Origin: an uncultured Alphaproteobacteria bacterium
GTDB taxonomy: Bacteria; Pseudomonadota; Alphaproteobacteria; CAAHEQ01; UBA3637
Length of the DNA: 22,539 nt
Direction: 5' to 3'
NCBI GenBank assembly: GCA_937888725.1
Contig: CALARE010000071.1
Location: 1 to 22,539 of the forward strand
The notes beneath the pieces were generated by a model. It was given only the letters and a program-made list of their open reading frames with translations. It was not told where the DNA came from and ran no database searches. The first letter of the stretch is position 1. Each line of letters opens with the position of its first letter. This document shows, one piece after another, positions 1-5,245 of this stretch. The translations under genes and the position numbers were made by a program.

Positions 1-140
1 TGAAATATCTATGTATGTGTGATATAGGAAAATTAAACGACCCTTTTTTTTACACACTTTTTATTTCGAATAATTGCTTGATTTTTTTTGACATAAAAAA
101 CAAAAAAACACACATTCAAAAATTCCCCATTTTTCAAACA

Positions 141-178
141 TAAAAAAACACCGTTTCAAATAAATGAAACAGTGTTTT
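141..178 (-). terminator. Rho-independent terminator of rpmI-rplT
   Basis: A 13-bp stem (145-157 with 166-178, one G-T mismatch position) with an 8-nt loop. Read on the minus strand it is followed by a run of U from the A-tract at 142-148. It lies 18 nt past the rplT stop, so the operon appears to end here and pheST is not co-transcribed at this site. Confidence 0.85.
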
Positions 179-196
179 CTTATTCTTGAATGAAAA

Positions 197-550
197 TTAT
201 AAAGCAGCTTTTGCCTTTTCAACCAAGCTAGCAAATGCTTTTGAATCATTCAAAGCAATATCTGCCAACATTTTACGATCTAAAGCAATACCAGCTTTTG
301 CCAATCCATTCATAAAGCGGGAATAAACCATACCATTCGCACGGACAGCTGCGTTAATACGCACAATCCATAATTGGCGGATTTCTGTCTTTTTCTTACG
401 ACGGTCACGATAGGCATATTGCAAGCCTTTTTCAACTTTTTGTTTAGCAACTGTGTAAACCTTGGAATTACGGCCACGGTAACCTTTTGCTAATTTGAGA
501 ATTTTATTATGTTTTGCACGAACTGTCGTGCCACGTTTAACTCTAGCCAT
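197..550 (-). CDS. rplT: 50S ribosomal protein L20 (bL20)
   Basis: A 117-residue protein of the usual bL20 length. It begins MARVKRGTTVRAKHNKIL and carries the conserved RGRNSKVYTVAKQ and YRDRRKKK segments typical of L20, followed by the C-terminal part with the NGLAKAGI...LDRKMLAD pattern. L20 binds 23S rRNA and is needed early in large-subunit assembly; in several bacteria it also represses its own operon at the mRNA level. The gene follows rpmI by 12 nt, the standard rpmI-rplT pair. The start ATG at 550 is preceded by a GGAGG-type Shine-Dalgarno sequence (minus-strand GGAGGTATACA). A strong terminator follows. Confidence 0.98.
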   Translation of the reverse strand: MARVKRGTTVRAKHNKILKLAKGYRGRNSKVYTVAKQKVEKGLQYAYRDRRKKKTEIRQLWIVRINAAVRANGMVYSRFMNGLAKAGIALDRKMLADIALNDSKAFASLVEKAKAAL

Positions 551-562
551 TGTATACCTCCA

Positions 563-757
563 TTAACCAATCAAAAATTTCTTAATGACTTTTGAAGCAG
601 CTTCACTCATAATTGTTGAGCCTCTTGCTTTTCTTTTCATCTTAGAAGATTTACAAAGTAAGTTGTGACGTTTAAAGGATTGTGTTCCTTTGATTTTCCC
701 TGTTCCTGTTAAGGAGAAACGCTTTTTAACAGCGCTTTTTGTTTTTAATTTAGGCAT
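563..757 (-). CDS. rpmI: 50S ribosomal protein L35 (bL35)
   Basis: A small, very basic protein starting MPKLKTKSAVKKRFSLTGTGK, the signature of bL35, and about 64 residues long as expected. An in-frame ATG two codons upstream (763) would add MK, but it sits directly against the AAGGGA Shine-Dalgarno sequence. The second ATG at 757 has a normal 7-nt spacing and gives the conserved MPKLKTKS amino terminus, so I chose 757. L35 is a structural protein of the large ribosomal subunit. It is first in the operon; infC, often next to rpmI, is not upstream here because the neighbour is the divergent slyX. Confidence 0.96.
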   Translation of the reverse strand: MPKLKTKSAVKKRFSLTGTGKIKGTQSFKRHNLLCKSSKMKRKARGSTIMSEAASKVIKKFLIG

Positions 758-805
758 TTTCATTTCCCTTTACAATAAAATGTTATTAACATGACCTGAA
801 GGCAG

Positions 806-830
806 CCTGTAGCCTTTTTGGCCGAACAGG
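806..830 (-). promoter_or_regulatory. Hairpin in rpmI-rplT leader
   Basis: CCTGT (806-810) pairs with ACAGG (826-830), and inside it GCC (812-814) pairs with GGC (820-822) around a five-base loop. It lies between the promoter and the rpmI start, in the untranslated leader. The location would suit autoregulation by L20, as known in other bacteria, but no recognised L20-binding structure was matched; the role is inference. Confidence 0.4.
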
Positions 831-834
831 GTAT

Positions 835-863
835 TTTATATCAAAAAAAACTCAATTTGTCAA
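835..863 (-). promoter_or_regulatory. rpmI-rplT promoter
   Basis: On the minus strand TTGACA (863-858), a 17-bp spacer and TATAAA (840-835). The start point would be near 828, giving a leader of about 70 nt before rpmI. Confidence 0.8.
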
Positions 864-883
864 ATGTTTTTTAATAAAAACAG

Positions 884-912
884 TTGATTATTTTTTTGCT
901 TATGCTTAGAAT
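884..912 (+). promoter_or_regulatory. slyX promoter
   Basis: TTGATT (884-889), a 17-bp spacer, then TAGAAT (907-912). It is divergent from the rpmI promoter with about 20 bp between the -35 boxes. Start point would be near 919, about 20 nt before the slyX ATG. Confidence 0.65.
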
Positions 913-939
913 GACAAAAAGCAAAAAAAGAGGTATGTT

Positions 940-1143
940 ATGAAAAGTATTGAAGAAAGACTTATCGATTTAGAAATGATTGTAACAGATCAAGAAAAAA
1001 TGATTAATGATTTGAATGATGAATGTGTGCGTATGTCAAAAATCATTGATACACTTGTTAAGCAAAATAAAATGCTCATGGAATTTTTAAAAGAAAGTCC
1101 TGTCAAACCCCTTTCAGAAGAAACTCGACCCCCACATTATTAA
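940..1143 (+). CDS. slyX: SlyX family protein
   Basis: A 67-residue, largely coiled-coil protein. It begins with the ERLIDLE heptad and has the conserved LNDECVRMSKIIDTL core, followed by a proline-rich tail ending PPHY, which is characteristic of SlyX. The family is widespread in proteobacteria; its molecular function is not established. An AGAGG Shine-Dalgarno sequence lies just upstream of the ATG. It is 8 nt from the glycosyltransferase-like gene downstream, so the two are probably co-transcribed from the promoter at 884-912. Confidence 0.9.
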   Translation: MKSIEERLIDLEMIVTDQEKMINDLNDECVRMSKIIDTLVKQNKMLMEFLKESPVKPLSEETRPPHY

Positions 1144-1151
1144 GGATACAT

Positions 1152-1958
1152 ATGAAAAACACTCTTAAACTTGGCATTTGTTTTTTAATCTTTTTAATTG
1201 CTTTTATCAGTTCTTTTTTTAAGCAAGTTCACACACCTGATGTAAAAAAAGAATATCGGATTTTGCTTTGCTTATCATCCTTCAAACGCCCCATCTATTT
1301 ATCTGGTCAAATTGACAGGTTATTGAATCAAACATATAACAAAAACAAATATGATATTAGCGTGTCAATTAAGGGTAGCCCTCATGATTCTGCTTTTAGA
1401 AATACTTTTTTAAGAGAATTTGAGCACTTTGAAAAAACAGGCCGTGTCCGTGTTCGATTTGATAAAAATAAATCTCAATACGCAAACCTTCTCGACACGA
1501 TGCGTGATATCGACTTAGATAAATATGATATCTTTTGTAAAATTGACGATGATGACTGGTATTCTCATGATTATGTTGCAGAAGTTAATCGTGCTTTTAA
1601 TACTTTTACAGAAGATGAGTTTAAATTATCATCTTCCGCTTATCATGAAGGTTTCATTTTAACAGAAGATATCGATCAAACTTATTTAAACAAAAATCAC
1701 ACGGGACTAACAGGGCCAACCCTTTGTTTTTCAAGAGAGATTATCAAAATCGCATTTGCAATAGAGCAAGATCCAACCCTAATAAAAAAATATATTCCAG
1801 AAGAAAGCGTAAATGCATTTCATAGATATGAGGATCGTTTCTTAGATCATATGGCCAAAAGAAATGGTTCTCATATTGAACGAACCAGTCCATATCCTAC
1901 TGTTATATATGGGTGGCAGTATCGTTCTGTTATCAGAAACTACGATTATGTCCGCTAA
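1152..1958 (+). CDS. Membrane-anchored GT-A type glycosyltransferase-like protein
   Basis: 268 residues. Residues 7-23 form one hydrophobic N-terminal helix (signal anchor), so the rest would lie on the outer face of the inner membrane unless the topology is reversed. After it, YRILLCLSSFKRP resembles the first beta strand of a GT-A fold. Residues 132-135 are DDDD inside FCKIDDDDWY, the acidic metal- and nucleotide-sugar-binding motif of family-2-like glycosyltransferases. Further on, HRYEDRFLDHMAKR could supply the acidic catalytic-base motif. The protein is short for a full family-2 enzyme, so it may be a specialised small transferase; donor and acceptor are unknown. It sits 8 nt after slyX. 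Fold assignment is fairly secure, substrate is not. Confidence 0.65.
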   Translation: MKNTLKLGICFLIFLIAFISSFFKQVHTPDVKKEYRILLCLSSFKRPIYLSGQIDRLLNQTYNKNKYDISVSIKGSPHDSAFRNTFLREFEHFEKTGRVRVRFDKNKSQYANLLDTMRDIDLDKYDIFCKIDDDDWYSHDYVAEVNRAFNTFTEDEFKLSSSAYHEGFILTEDIDQTYLNKNHTGLTGPTLCFSREIIKIAFAIEQDPTLIKKYIPEESVNAFHRYEDRFLDHMAKRNGSHIERTSPYPTVIYGWQYRSVIRNYDYVR

Positions 1959-1981
1959 TTTTACCCTTGCAAAAAAAATAG

Positions 1982-2010
1982 TTGACAAAGACAAATAAGT
2001 GTTGTATAAT
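1982..2010 (+). promoter_or_regulatory. Perfect consensus promoter of small lipoprotein gene
   Basis: TTGACA (1982-1987), a 17-bp spacer, TATAAT (2005-2010): full match to the sigma-70-type consensus. Predicted start is about 2016-2018, which would place the inverted repeat at 2014-2035 at the very 5' end of the message. Confidence 0.85.
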
Positions 2011-2013
2011 AAA

Positions 2014-2035
2014 CCTATAATCAAAAAATTATAGG
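2014..2035 (+). repeat. Inverted repeat overlapping the Shine-Dalgarno sequence
   Basis: CCTATAAT (2014-2021), six bases, ATTATAGG (2028-2035), an exact 8-bp inverted repeat. The right arm runs into the Shine-Dalgarno AGGAGGG (2033-2039) of the gene starting at 2044. It could be an operator or a hairpin that hides part of the ribosome binding site; the sequence does not say which. Confidence 0.6.
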
Positions 2036-2043
2036 AGGGAACA

Positions 2044-2355
2044 ATGAATTTTTTTGAAGAAACAAAAGGCAAAATTAAAGTCGCCGCTCAAAAAGCCAAA
2101 ATGGCAAAACCACTTTTAACTCTTGCCATTGGTGCGGTTGCTGCCACATCTTTACAATCTTGCCAAACACCAACACGGATGAACTCTTGGCAAACAATAA
2201 CCACACATGAAGGTAACAGAACAATAACAACTCATAATTCACAACAATGGAATTTAAATGATATATCAAGAGCTTCTAGAGATTTTGGTCGTGCATCAGA
2301 AGATTTTGCTGATGCATATTACAAAATTTTAAAAGCACGATCCAAATATCGTTAA
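2044..2355 (+). CDS. Small putative lipoprotein of unknown function
   Basis: 103 residues, not recognised as a named family. A basic stretch (residues 1-22) precedes a hydrophobic segment, PLLTLAIGAVAATSLQSC, ending in a possible lipobox LQSC with the acceptor Cys at about residue 40. The n-region is unusually long; an internal Met at about residue 20 would give a conventional one, but the strong AGGAGGG four bases before the first ATG favours 2044. The mature part is polar, with TITTHEGNRTITTHNSQQW and an SRASRDFGRASEDFADAYYK segment whose RASxDF element is repeated. It has its own perfect promoter and terminator, so it is a single-gene unit, probably highly expressed. Confidence 0.7.
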   Translation: MNFFEETKGKIKVAAQKAKMAKPLLTLAIGAVAATSLQSCQTPTRMNSWQTITTHEGNRTITTHNSQQWNLNDISRASRDFGRASEDFADAYYKILKARSKYR

Positions 2356-2367
2356 ATTCTAAACAAT

Positions 2368-2404
2368 AAGGAAAGGGCCACCAAATTTGGTGGCTCTTTC
2401 CTTT
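2368..2404 (+). terminator. Rho-independent terminator
   Basis: A long stem, AAGGAAAGGGCCACC paired with GGTGGCTCTTTCCTT with one wobble pair, around AAATTT and followed by TTTT. It lies 12 nt after the lipoprotein gene and 27 nt before the convergent ankyrin gene end, and may serve both. Confidence 0.85.
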
Positions 2405-2431
2405 TAAAAACACAAAAAAATTTCTAATTAT

Positions 2432-2923
2432 TTAATGCTTGATTGTTGCAGAAAAACGCACCTCTGCCAAAGCATTAGCACCCTTAACCGTTTCTAAATA
2501 AGCCATAACCATTTCATCATTATTGAGTGCCGCAATTGAAAAAACATTTTCACCATAAAAATTACAAATATCTAACTGAATCCCAGGTTGACGTAATAAG
2601 AATTTAACAATTTCAATGCGATTATTCTCAACCGCACATAAAAGTGCCGTATTTCCAAATGTGTCTTGAGCGTTAATATCACAACCCATTTCCAATAAAA
2701 ATTTGATAACATCAACCGTTCCGTGCTCAGCAGCATATACCAAAATTGGACGAGCAAGTTTTCTTTCCGTTTCTTCATCCATTTCAACAAAAAAGATACG
2801 TTTTACATCCATAAGAGATGCACAATCTTGCAAATCAATCAAATCCCCAGCATCAATCGCCGTTTGAATACGATGAGCCATCATCATTTGTATTTGTTCT
2901 CTTTCAATTTCTTCTTCAATCAT
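2432..2923 (-). CDS. Ankyrin-repeat protein
   Basis: 163 residues. An N-terminal acidic helix (MIEEEIEREQ) and a non-repeat stretch are followed by about three ankyrin repeats at residues 57-86, 90-120 and 124-150. Typical elements are visible: AAEHGTVDVIKFLLEMGCDIN, then NTALLCAVENNRIEIVKFLL, then a degenerate third repeat. Such proteins bind other proteins; the partner is unknown. No signal peptide is seen, so it is probably cytosolic unless it is an effector secreted by another route. Ankyrin proteins are frequent in host-associated alphaproteobacteria, but one small copy is weak evidence of lifestyle. Start ATG 2923 is preceded by GAGGC. Confidence 0.85.
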   Translation of the reverse strand: MIEEEIEREQIQMMMAHRIQTAIDAGDLIDLQDCASLMDVKRIFFVEMDEETERKLARPILVYAAEHGTVDVIKFLLEMGCDINAQDTFGNTALLCAVENNRIEIVKFLLRQPGIQLDICNFYGENVFSIAALNNDEMVMAYLETVKGANALAEVRFSATIKH

Positions 2924-2956
2924 TTTTGCCTCACATACTATTCGTCCTTATCTTTT

Positions 2957-2985
2957 ATTATAAATCACATCTTTAAAAATGTCAA
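2957..2985 (-). promoter_or_regulatory. Promoter of ankyrin gene
   Basis: On the minus strand TTGACA (2985-2980), 17 bp, TATAAT (2962-2957), a perfect consensus. The start would be near 2950, about 27 nt upstream of the ATG. Confidence 0.8.
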
Positions 2986-3040
2986 ATATTCTTACGCAAC
3001 TCCTTACAACAAAAAGACTTTTTAAAAAATATTTTTTATG

Positions 3041-3069
3041 TTGACAAATTGTTTTTTTTAGATTAACGT
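3041..3069 (+). promoter_or_regulatory. lexA promoter (weak -10)
   Basis: TTGACA (3041-3046), 17 bp, TAACGT (3064-3069), a good -35 with a poor -10. The candidate LexA site starts two bases downstream, so binding there would cover the transcription start. Confidence 0.6.
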
Positions 3070-3070
3070 A

Positions 3071-3085
3071 GAACAAAAGAGGAAT
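3071..3085 (+). promoter_or_regulatory. lexA: Candidate LexA box (GAAC-N7-GAAT)
   Basis: GAAC at 3071-3074, seven bases, GAAT at 3082-3085. The alphaproteobacterial SOS box is a direct repeat GTTC-N7-GTTC (reverse complement GAAC-N7-GAAC), so this differs by one base. It lies between the lexA promoter and its Shine-Dalgarno sequence, as expected for autorepression. Confidence 0.55.
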
Positions 3086-3105
3086 ATTATCATTTAGGAG
3101 AGGTC

Positions 3106-3792
3106 ATGCTAACCGAAAAACAACATCAATTACTTATTTATATTAACGAAACCGTAAAAACAAAGGGTGTTTGTCCCTCATTTGAGGAGATGAAAGAGCA
3201 TCTTAATCTACATTCAAAATCTGGGATTCACCGAATTATTAGTGCACTTGAGCAACGTAAATTTATTCGTCGTTCACCAAATAGAGCCCGTGCCATTGAG
3301 GTACTCACACTTCCTGCTGAAAAATATGTTGCCCCAGTGAAAGTTATGAATAAGAGGGTGACAAAAGGCTTTTCTCAATCTGTATACAATGTTGCAAATG
3401 ATAATAATTCAATTGAAATTCCCCTATTTGGCAAAATTGCCGCTGGCGTACCAATTGAAGCTATCCGTAATACAAATGAAATGGTTACCGTCCCTTCTCA
3501 TATGATGGGAACAGGAGAGCACTATGCCCTTAAGATTGAAGGCGATTCTATGAAAAACATCGGTATTATGGATGGTGATACTGTCATCATCAAACGTGCT
3601 GATTATGCACCTAATGGTGCCATTGTTGTCGCACTTGTCGATGGATTTGAAGCAACCCTTAAACGTATACAAGTCGCTGGTCGACAAGTTTCCCTCATTC
3701 CAGAAAACCCCGATTATGAAACAAGAATTCTTGATATTGACCGTGTTGAAGTACAAGGGCTTCTTGTCGGTTTGATGCGTTCATATCATTAA
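3106..3792 (+). CDS. lexA: LexA repressor, SOS regulator
   Basis: 228 residues, normal for alphaproteobacterial LexA. Residues 1-65 are the winged helix-turn-helix; the PSFEEMKEHLNLHSKSGIHR recognition region is the alphaproteobacterial version. A linker follows, then the S24 self-cleavage domain. The cleavage bond is Ala113-Gly114 (within GKIAAGV), the nucleophile Ser148 (EGDSM) and the general base Lys186 (ATLKR); all are intact, so RecA-stimulated autocleavage should work. It represses DNA-repair genes until DNA damage. The start ATG follows AGGAG. The gene is monocistronic, with its own promoter, LexA-like site and terminator. uvrB in this window shows no matching box. Confidence 0.97.
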   Translation: MLTEKQHQLLIYINETVKTKGVCPSFEEMKEHLNLHSKSGIHRIISALEQRKFIRRSPNRARAIEVLTLPAEKYVAPVKVMNKRVTKGFSQSVYNVANDNNSIEIPLFGKIAAGVPIEAIRNTNEMVTVPSHMMGTGEHYALKIEGDSMKNIGIMDGDTVIIKRADYAPNGAIVVALVDGFEATLKRIQVAGRQVSLIPENPDYETRILDIDRVEVQGLLVGLMRSYH

Positions 3793-3812
3793 AGATACAA
3801 CCGCACAAAATC

Positions 3813-3845
3813 TGCCCCGCTTAAAAACTGGCGGGGCATTTTTTT
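3813..3845 (+). terminator. lexA terminator
   Basis: TGCCCCGC (3813-3820) pairs with GCGGGGCA (3831-3838) and is followed by seven T residues. A GC-rich stem in very AT-rich surroundings. Confidence 0.92.
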
Positions 3846-4140
3846 ATAACTAAGATAAAAAAAAGAATCTTTACATTAAAAATAAACATTATTTTTCAAT
3901 ATATTACACAAACAAAAATTTAAAAAAAACGAATCTTTTTAAATTTTTTATCATTTTTTTTGATTCAAATCACATTTTTAGCTAAAAAGGGGGTATTTTT
4001 AATTATTTTTTATTAAAAATATTTTTTTACACAAATATCATTTTTTTTATTTTTAGAACACACAATCAAACAACATATTGATTTTTATATTATTTTTTAT
4101 TAACCTTTTAGTAATTTGTTTTTGTCAATTTGTTTATAAA
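3846..4140. other. AT-rich intergenic stretch, nothing recognised
   Basis: About 295 bp of extremely AT-rich DNA between the lexA terminator and the small-RNA promoter. I see no open frame with a ribosome binding site, no strong hairpin and no repeat beyond A/T runs. Confidence 0.6.
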
Positions 4141-4146
4141 AAAGTA

Positions 4147-4175
4147 TTGACATTTAAATTTTTTTCTGCTATAAT
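4147..4175 (+). promoter_or_regulatory. Perfect consensus promoter of small RNA
   Basis: TTGACA (4147-4152), 17 bp, TATAAT (4170-4175). It fires towards a region with no convincing gene but several hairpins and a terminator, which is the main reason for calling a small RNA. Predicted start is about 4181-4183. Confidence 0.85.
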
Positions 4176-4180
4176 ACAAC

Positions 4181-4334
4181 CATCATCAAGAGATGATGAG
4201 GGTGTTTGAGTTATTTTTTAGTCTCCCTATTTTTGTGAAACCAAACACCGTGGGAAAGAGTGAACGTGTCCCCCCCCCTTTTTTTTAGTTCCTCTTTCCA
4301 TTTTGGAGCCTTTCAATAAAGGCTCCTTTTTTTT
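4181..4334 (+). ncRNA. Candidate structured small RNA, about 150 nt, C9U8 loop
   Basis: Not recognised as any known RNA family. A perfect promoter starts it, and four stem-loops can be drawn in order. They are CATCATC/GATGATG (4181-4187 with 4192-4198); GGTGTTTG/CAAACACC (4201-4208 with 4242-4249, loop of 33 nt containing UCUCCCUA); GGAAAGAG plus GAAC (4253-4260, 4262-4265) paired with GTTC plus CTCTTTCC (4288-4291, 4292-4299), with a 22-nt loop holding nine C then eight U; and the terminator. A 31-codon frame (4193-4288) lies inside but has almost no leader and no ribosome site. Loops rich in C or CUCCC are typical of small RNAs that pair with ribosome binding sites, so antisense control of mRNAs is a reasonable guess. 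6S RNA was considered, but the 5' and 3' ends do not pair. Confidence 0.65.
4305..4334 (+). terminator. Terminator of small RNA
   Basis: GGAGCCTTT (4305-4313) pairs perfectly with AAAGGCTCC (4318-4326) around CAAT, followed by eight T. The last T residues overlap the stop codon of the convergent gene ending at 4333. Confidence 0.92.
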
Positions 4335-5001
4335 ATTTTTTTTCAAACAAACTAAATCTTGCATGATTATGCAACGCATCTTTCTTACCACTTTCAATCC
4401 AAGAAGTTAAATTATCCAAAATATATTCTATATTCATCGCTATAATTTTTTTGTATCTCACAGAATTTTTAATTTTTTCAATCTGCTTCAAATTCTTAAT
4501 TAAAAATGTGATTTCTTTTACCACATTTAAGACGGCTAAAATTTGTTTATCCGTTAAAATATCAAAAGTAGCAGGCTTATGAATAACGAGAACAAGTTGC
4601 TGTTTTATTGTTTCTAAAGAGGTAAATTCCACACCATTCAGTTTCAATTTTTGGTAAATTTCGTTATGTTCAAGCTCTAAAAAATCATCTAAATCAGACA
4701 TACTTTGAGGATCATTCTCACCAATTAAAGAAGCAAGGAAATGAATCAAATCAATAAGCTGATTATTAATTTCAACCGTTACACTTTCAAAAAGTGTATT
4801 ATGCAAATTACGAGAAGTTAATTTATTAATCACATCATAAAAAATAAATACAAGCGGAATACTCACCAAACCAGCAGAAACATTAATTAATAGGTTATTT
4901 AACCCAACATCAGATATAAATTTATCTGTTACAATATAAAGGATTACACCCGTTCCAAAGGCGACTAAAAAAGGTAAGATTTTAATAAGTAGTTTTTTCA
5001 T
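4333..5001 (-). CDS. Unknown protein with two N-terminal membrane helices
   Basis: Not recognised. From the ATG at 5001 it has about 222 residues; an in-frame TTG at 5025 would add eight (MKSAYFKF). Neither has a clear Shine-Dalgarno sequence; I prefer the ATG because MKKLLIK is a normal membrane-protein start. Two hydrophobic segments follow at once (about residues 7-25 and 36-56, the second ending in PLVFIFYDVI). The remaining 160 residues are charged, helical and Leu/Ile/Lys-rich, and probably cytosolic, with several possible coiled-coil stretches (LLIKNLKQIEKIK). The layout resembles small membrane-tethered sensors or scaffolds, but no motif supports a function. Its stop codon is inside the U-tract of the convergent small-RNA terminator. 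Confidence 0.7.
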   Translation of the reverse strand: MKKLLIKILPFLVAFGTGVILYIVTDKFISDVGLNNLLINVSAGLVSIPLVFIFYDVINKLTSRNLHNTLFESVTVEINNQLIDLIHFLASLIGENDPQSMSDLDDFLELEHNEIYQKLKLNGVEFTSLETIKQQLVLVIHKPATFDILTDKQILAVLNVVKEITFLIKNLKQIEKIKNSVRYKKIIAMNIEYILDNLTSWIESGKKDALHNHARFSLFEKK

Positions 5002-5031
5002 AAATTTAAAATAAGCACTTTTCAATTACTT

Positions 5032-5190
5032 TCAAGCAATATCTTTACTTACAAAAGAATACTTATCTTGACAACAAAATGGTAAAACAGCTGGAATTAT
5101 GCCTATATCAATATGAAAAAGGGGGCAAGAATCGTTGGCTAAATATCGCTTTTTTCTAACAGAAAAAACTGACTTATCTAACCTGTACAT
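5032..5190 (-). CDS. Possible 52-residue small ORF (doubtful)
   Basis: An open frame from ATG 5190 to TGA 5032, starting MYRLDKSVFSVRKKR, with a hydrophobic middle (IDIGIIPAVLPFCC). There is no good ribosome binding site, and its start is only about 10 nt from the ettA terminator. It ends just upstream of the next gene on the same strand. It could be a real small protein, a leader, or chance. Confidence 0.22.
   Translation of the reverse strand: MYRLDKSVFSVRKKRYLANDSCPLFHIDIGIIPAVLPFCCQDKYSFVSKDIA
5068..5097 (+). promoter_or_regulatory. Possible plus-strand promoter
   Basis: TTGACA (5068-5073), 18 bp, TGGAAT (5092-5097). It would produce an RNA of about 125 nt ending at the hairpin at 5203-5231, which also has T residues on the plus strand. 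The -10 is a 4 of 6 match, so this is tentative. Confidence 0.35.
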
Positions 5191-5200
5191 TCTCGTTACA

Positions 5201-5231
5201 AAAAAAACGCAACCAAAAAGTTGCGTTTTTT
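5201..5231 (-). terminator. ettA terminator (bidirectional)
   Basis: AAAAACGCAAC (5203-5213) pairs with GTTGCGTTTTT (5220-5230) around six bases. U-tracts form on both strands, so it can end ettA on the minus strand and any plus-strand transcript from 5068-5097. Confidence 0.88.
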
Positions 5232-5245
5232 ATTTTTGAACACCC

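Noticed and set aside
61..249. A 62-codon minus-strand frame past rplT
   Set aside because: It overlaps rplT's end and its terminator, and its Phe/Lys/Cys-rich sequence looks like AT-rich chance.
4181..4334. 6S RNA as identity of the small RNA
   Set aside because: 6S is a long rod with paired ends and a central bubble; here the 5' end folds on itself and the 3' end is a separate terminator.
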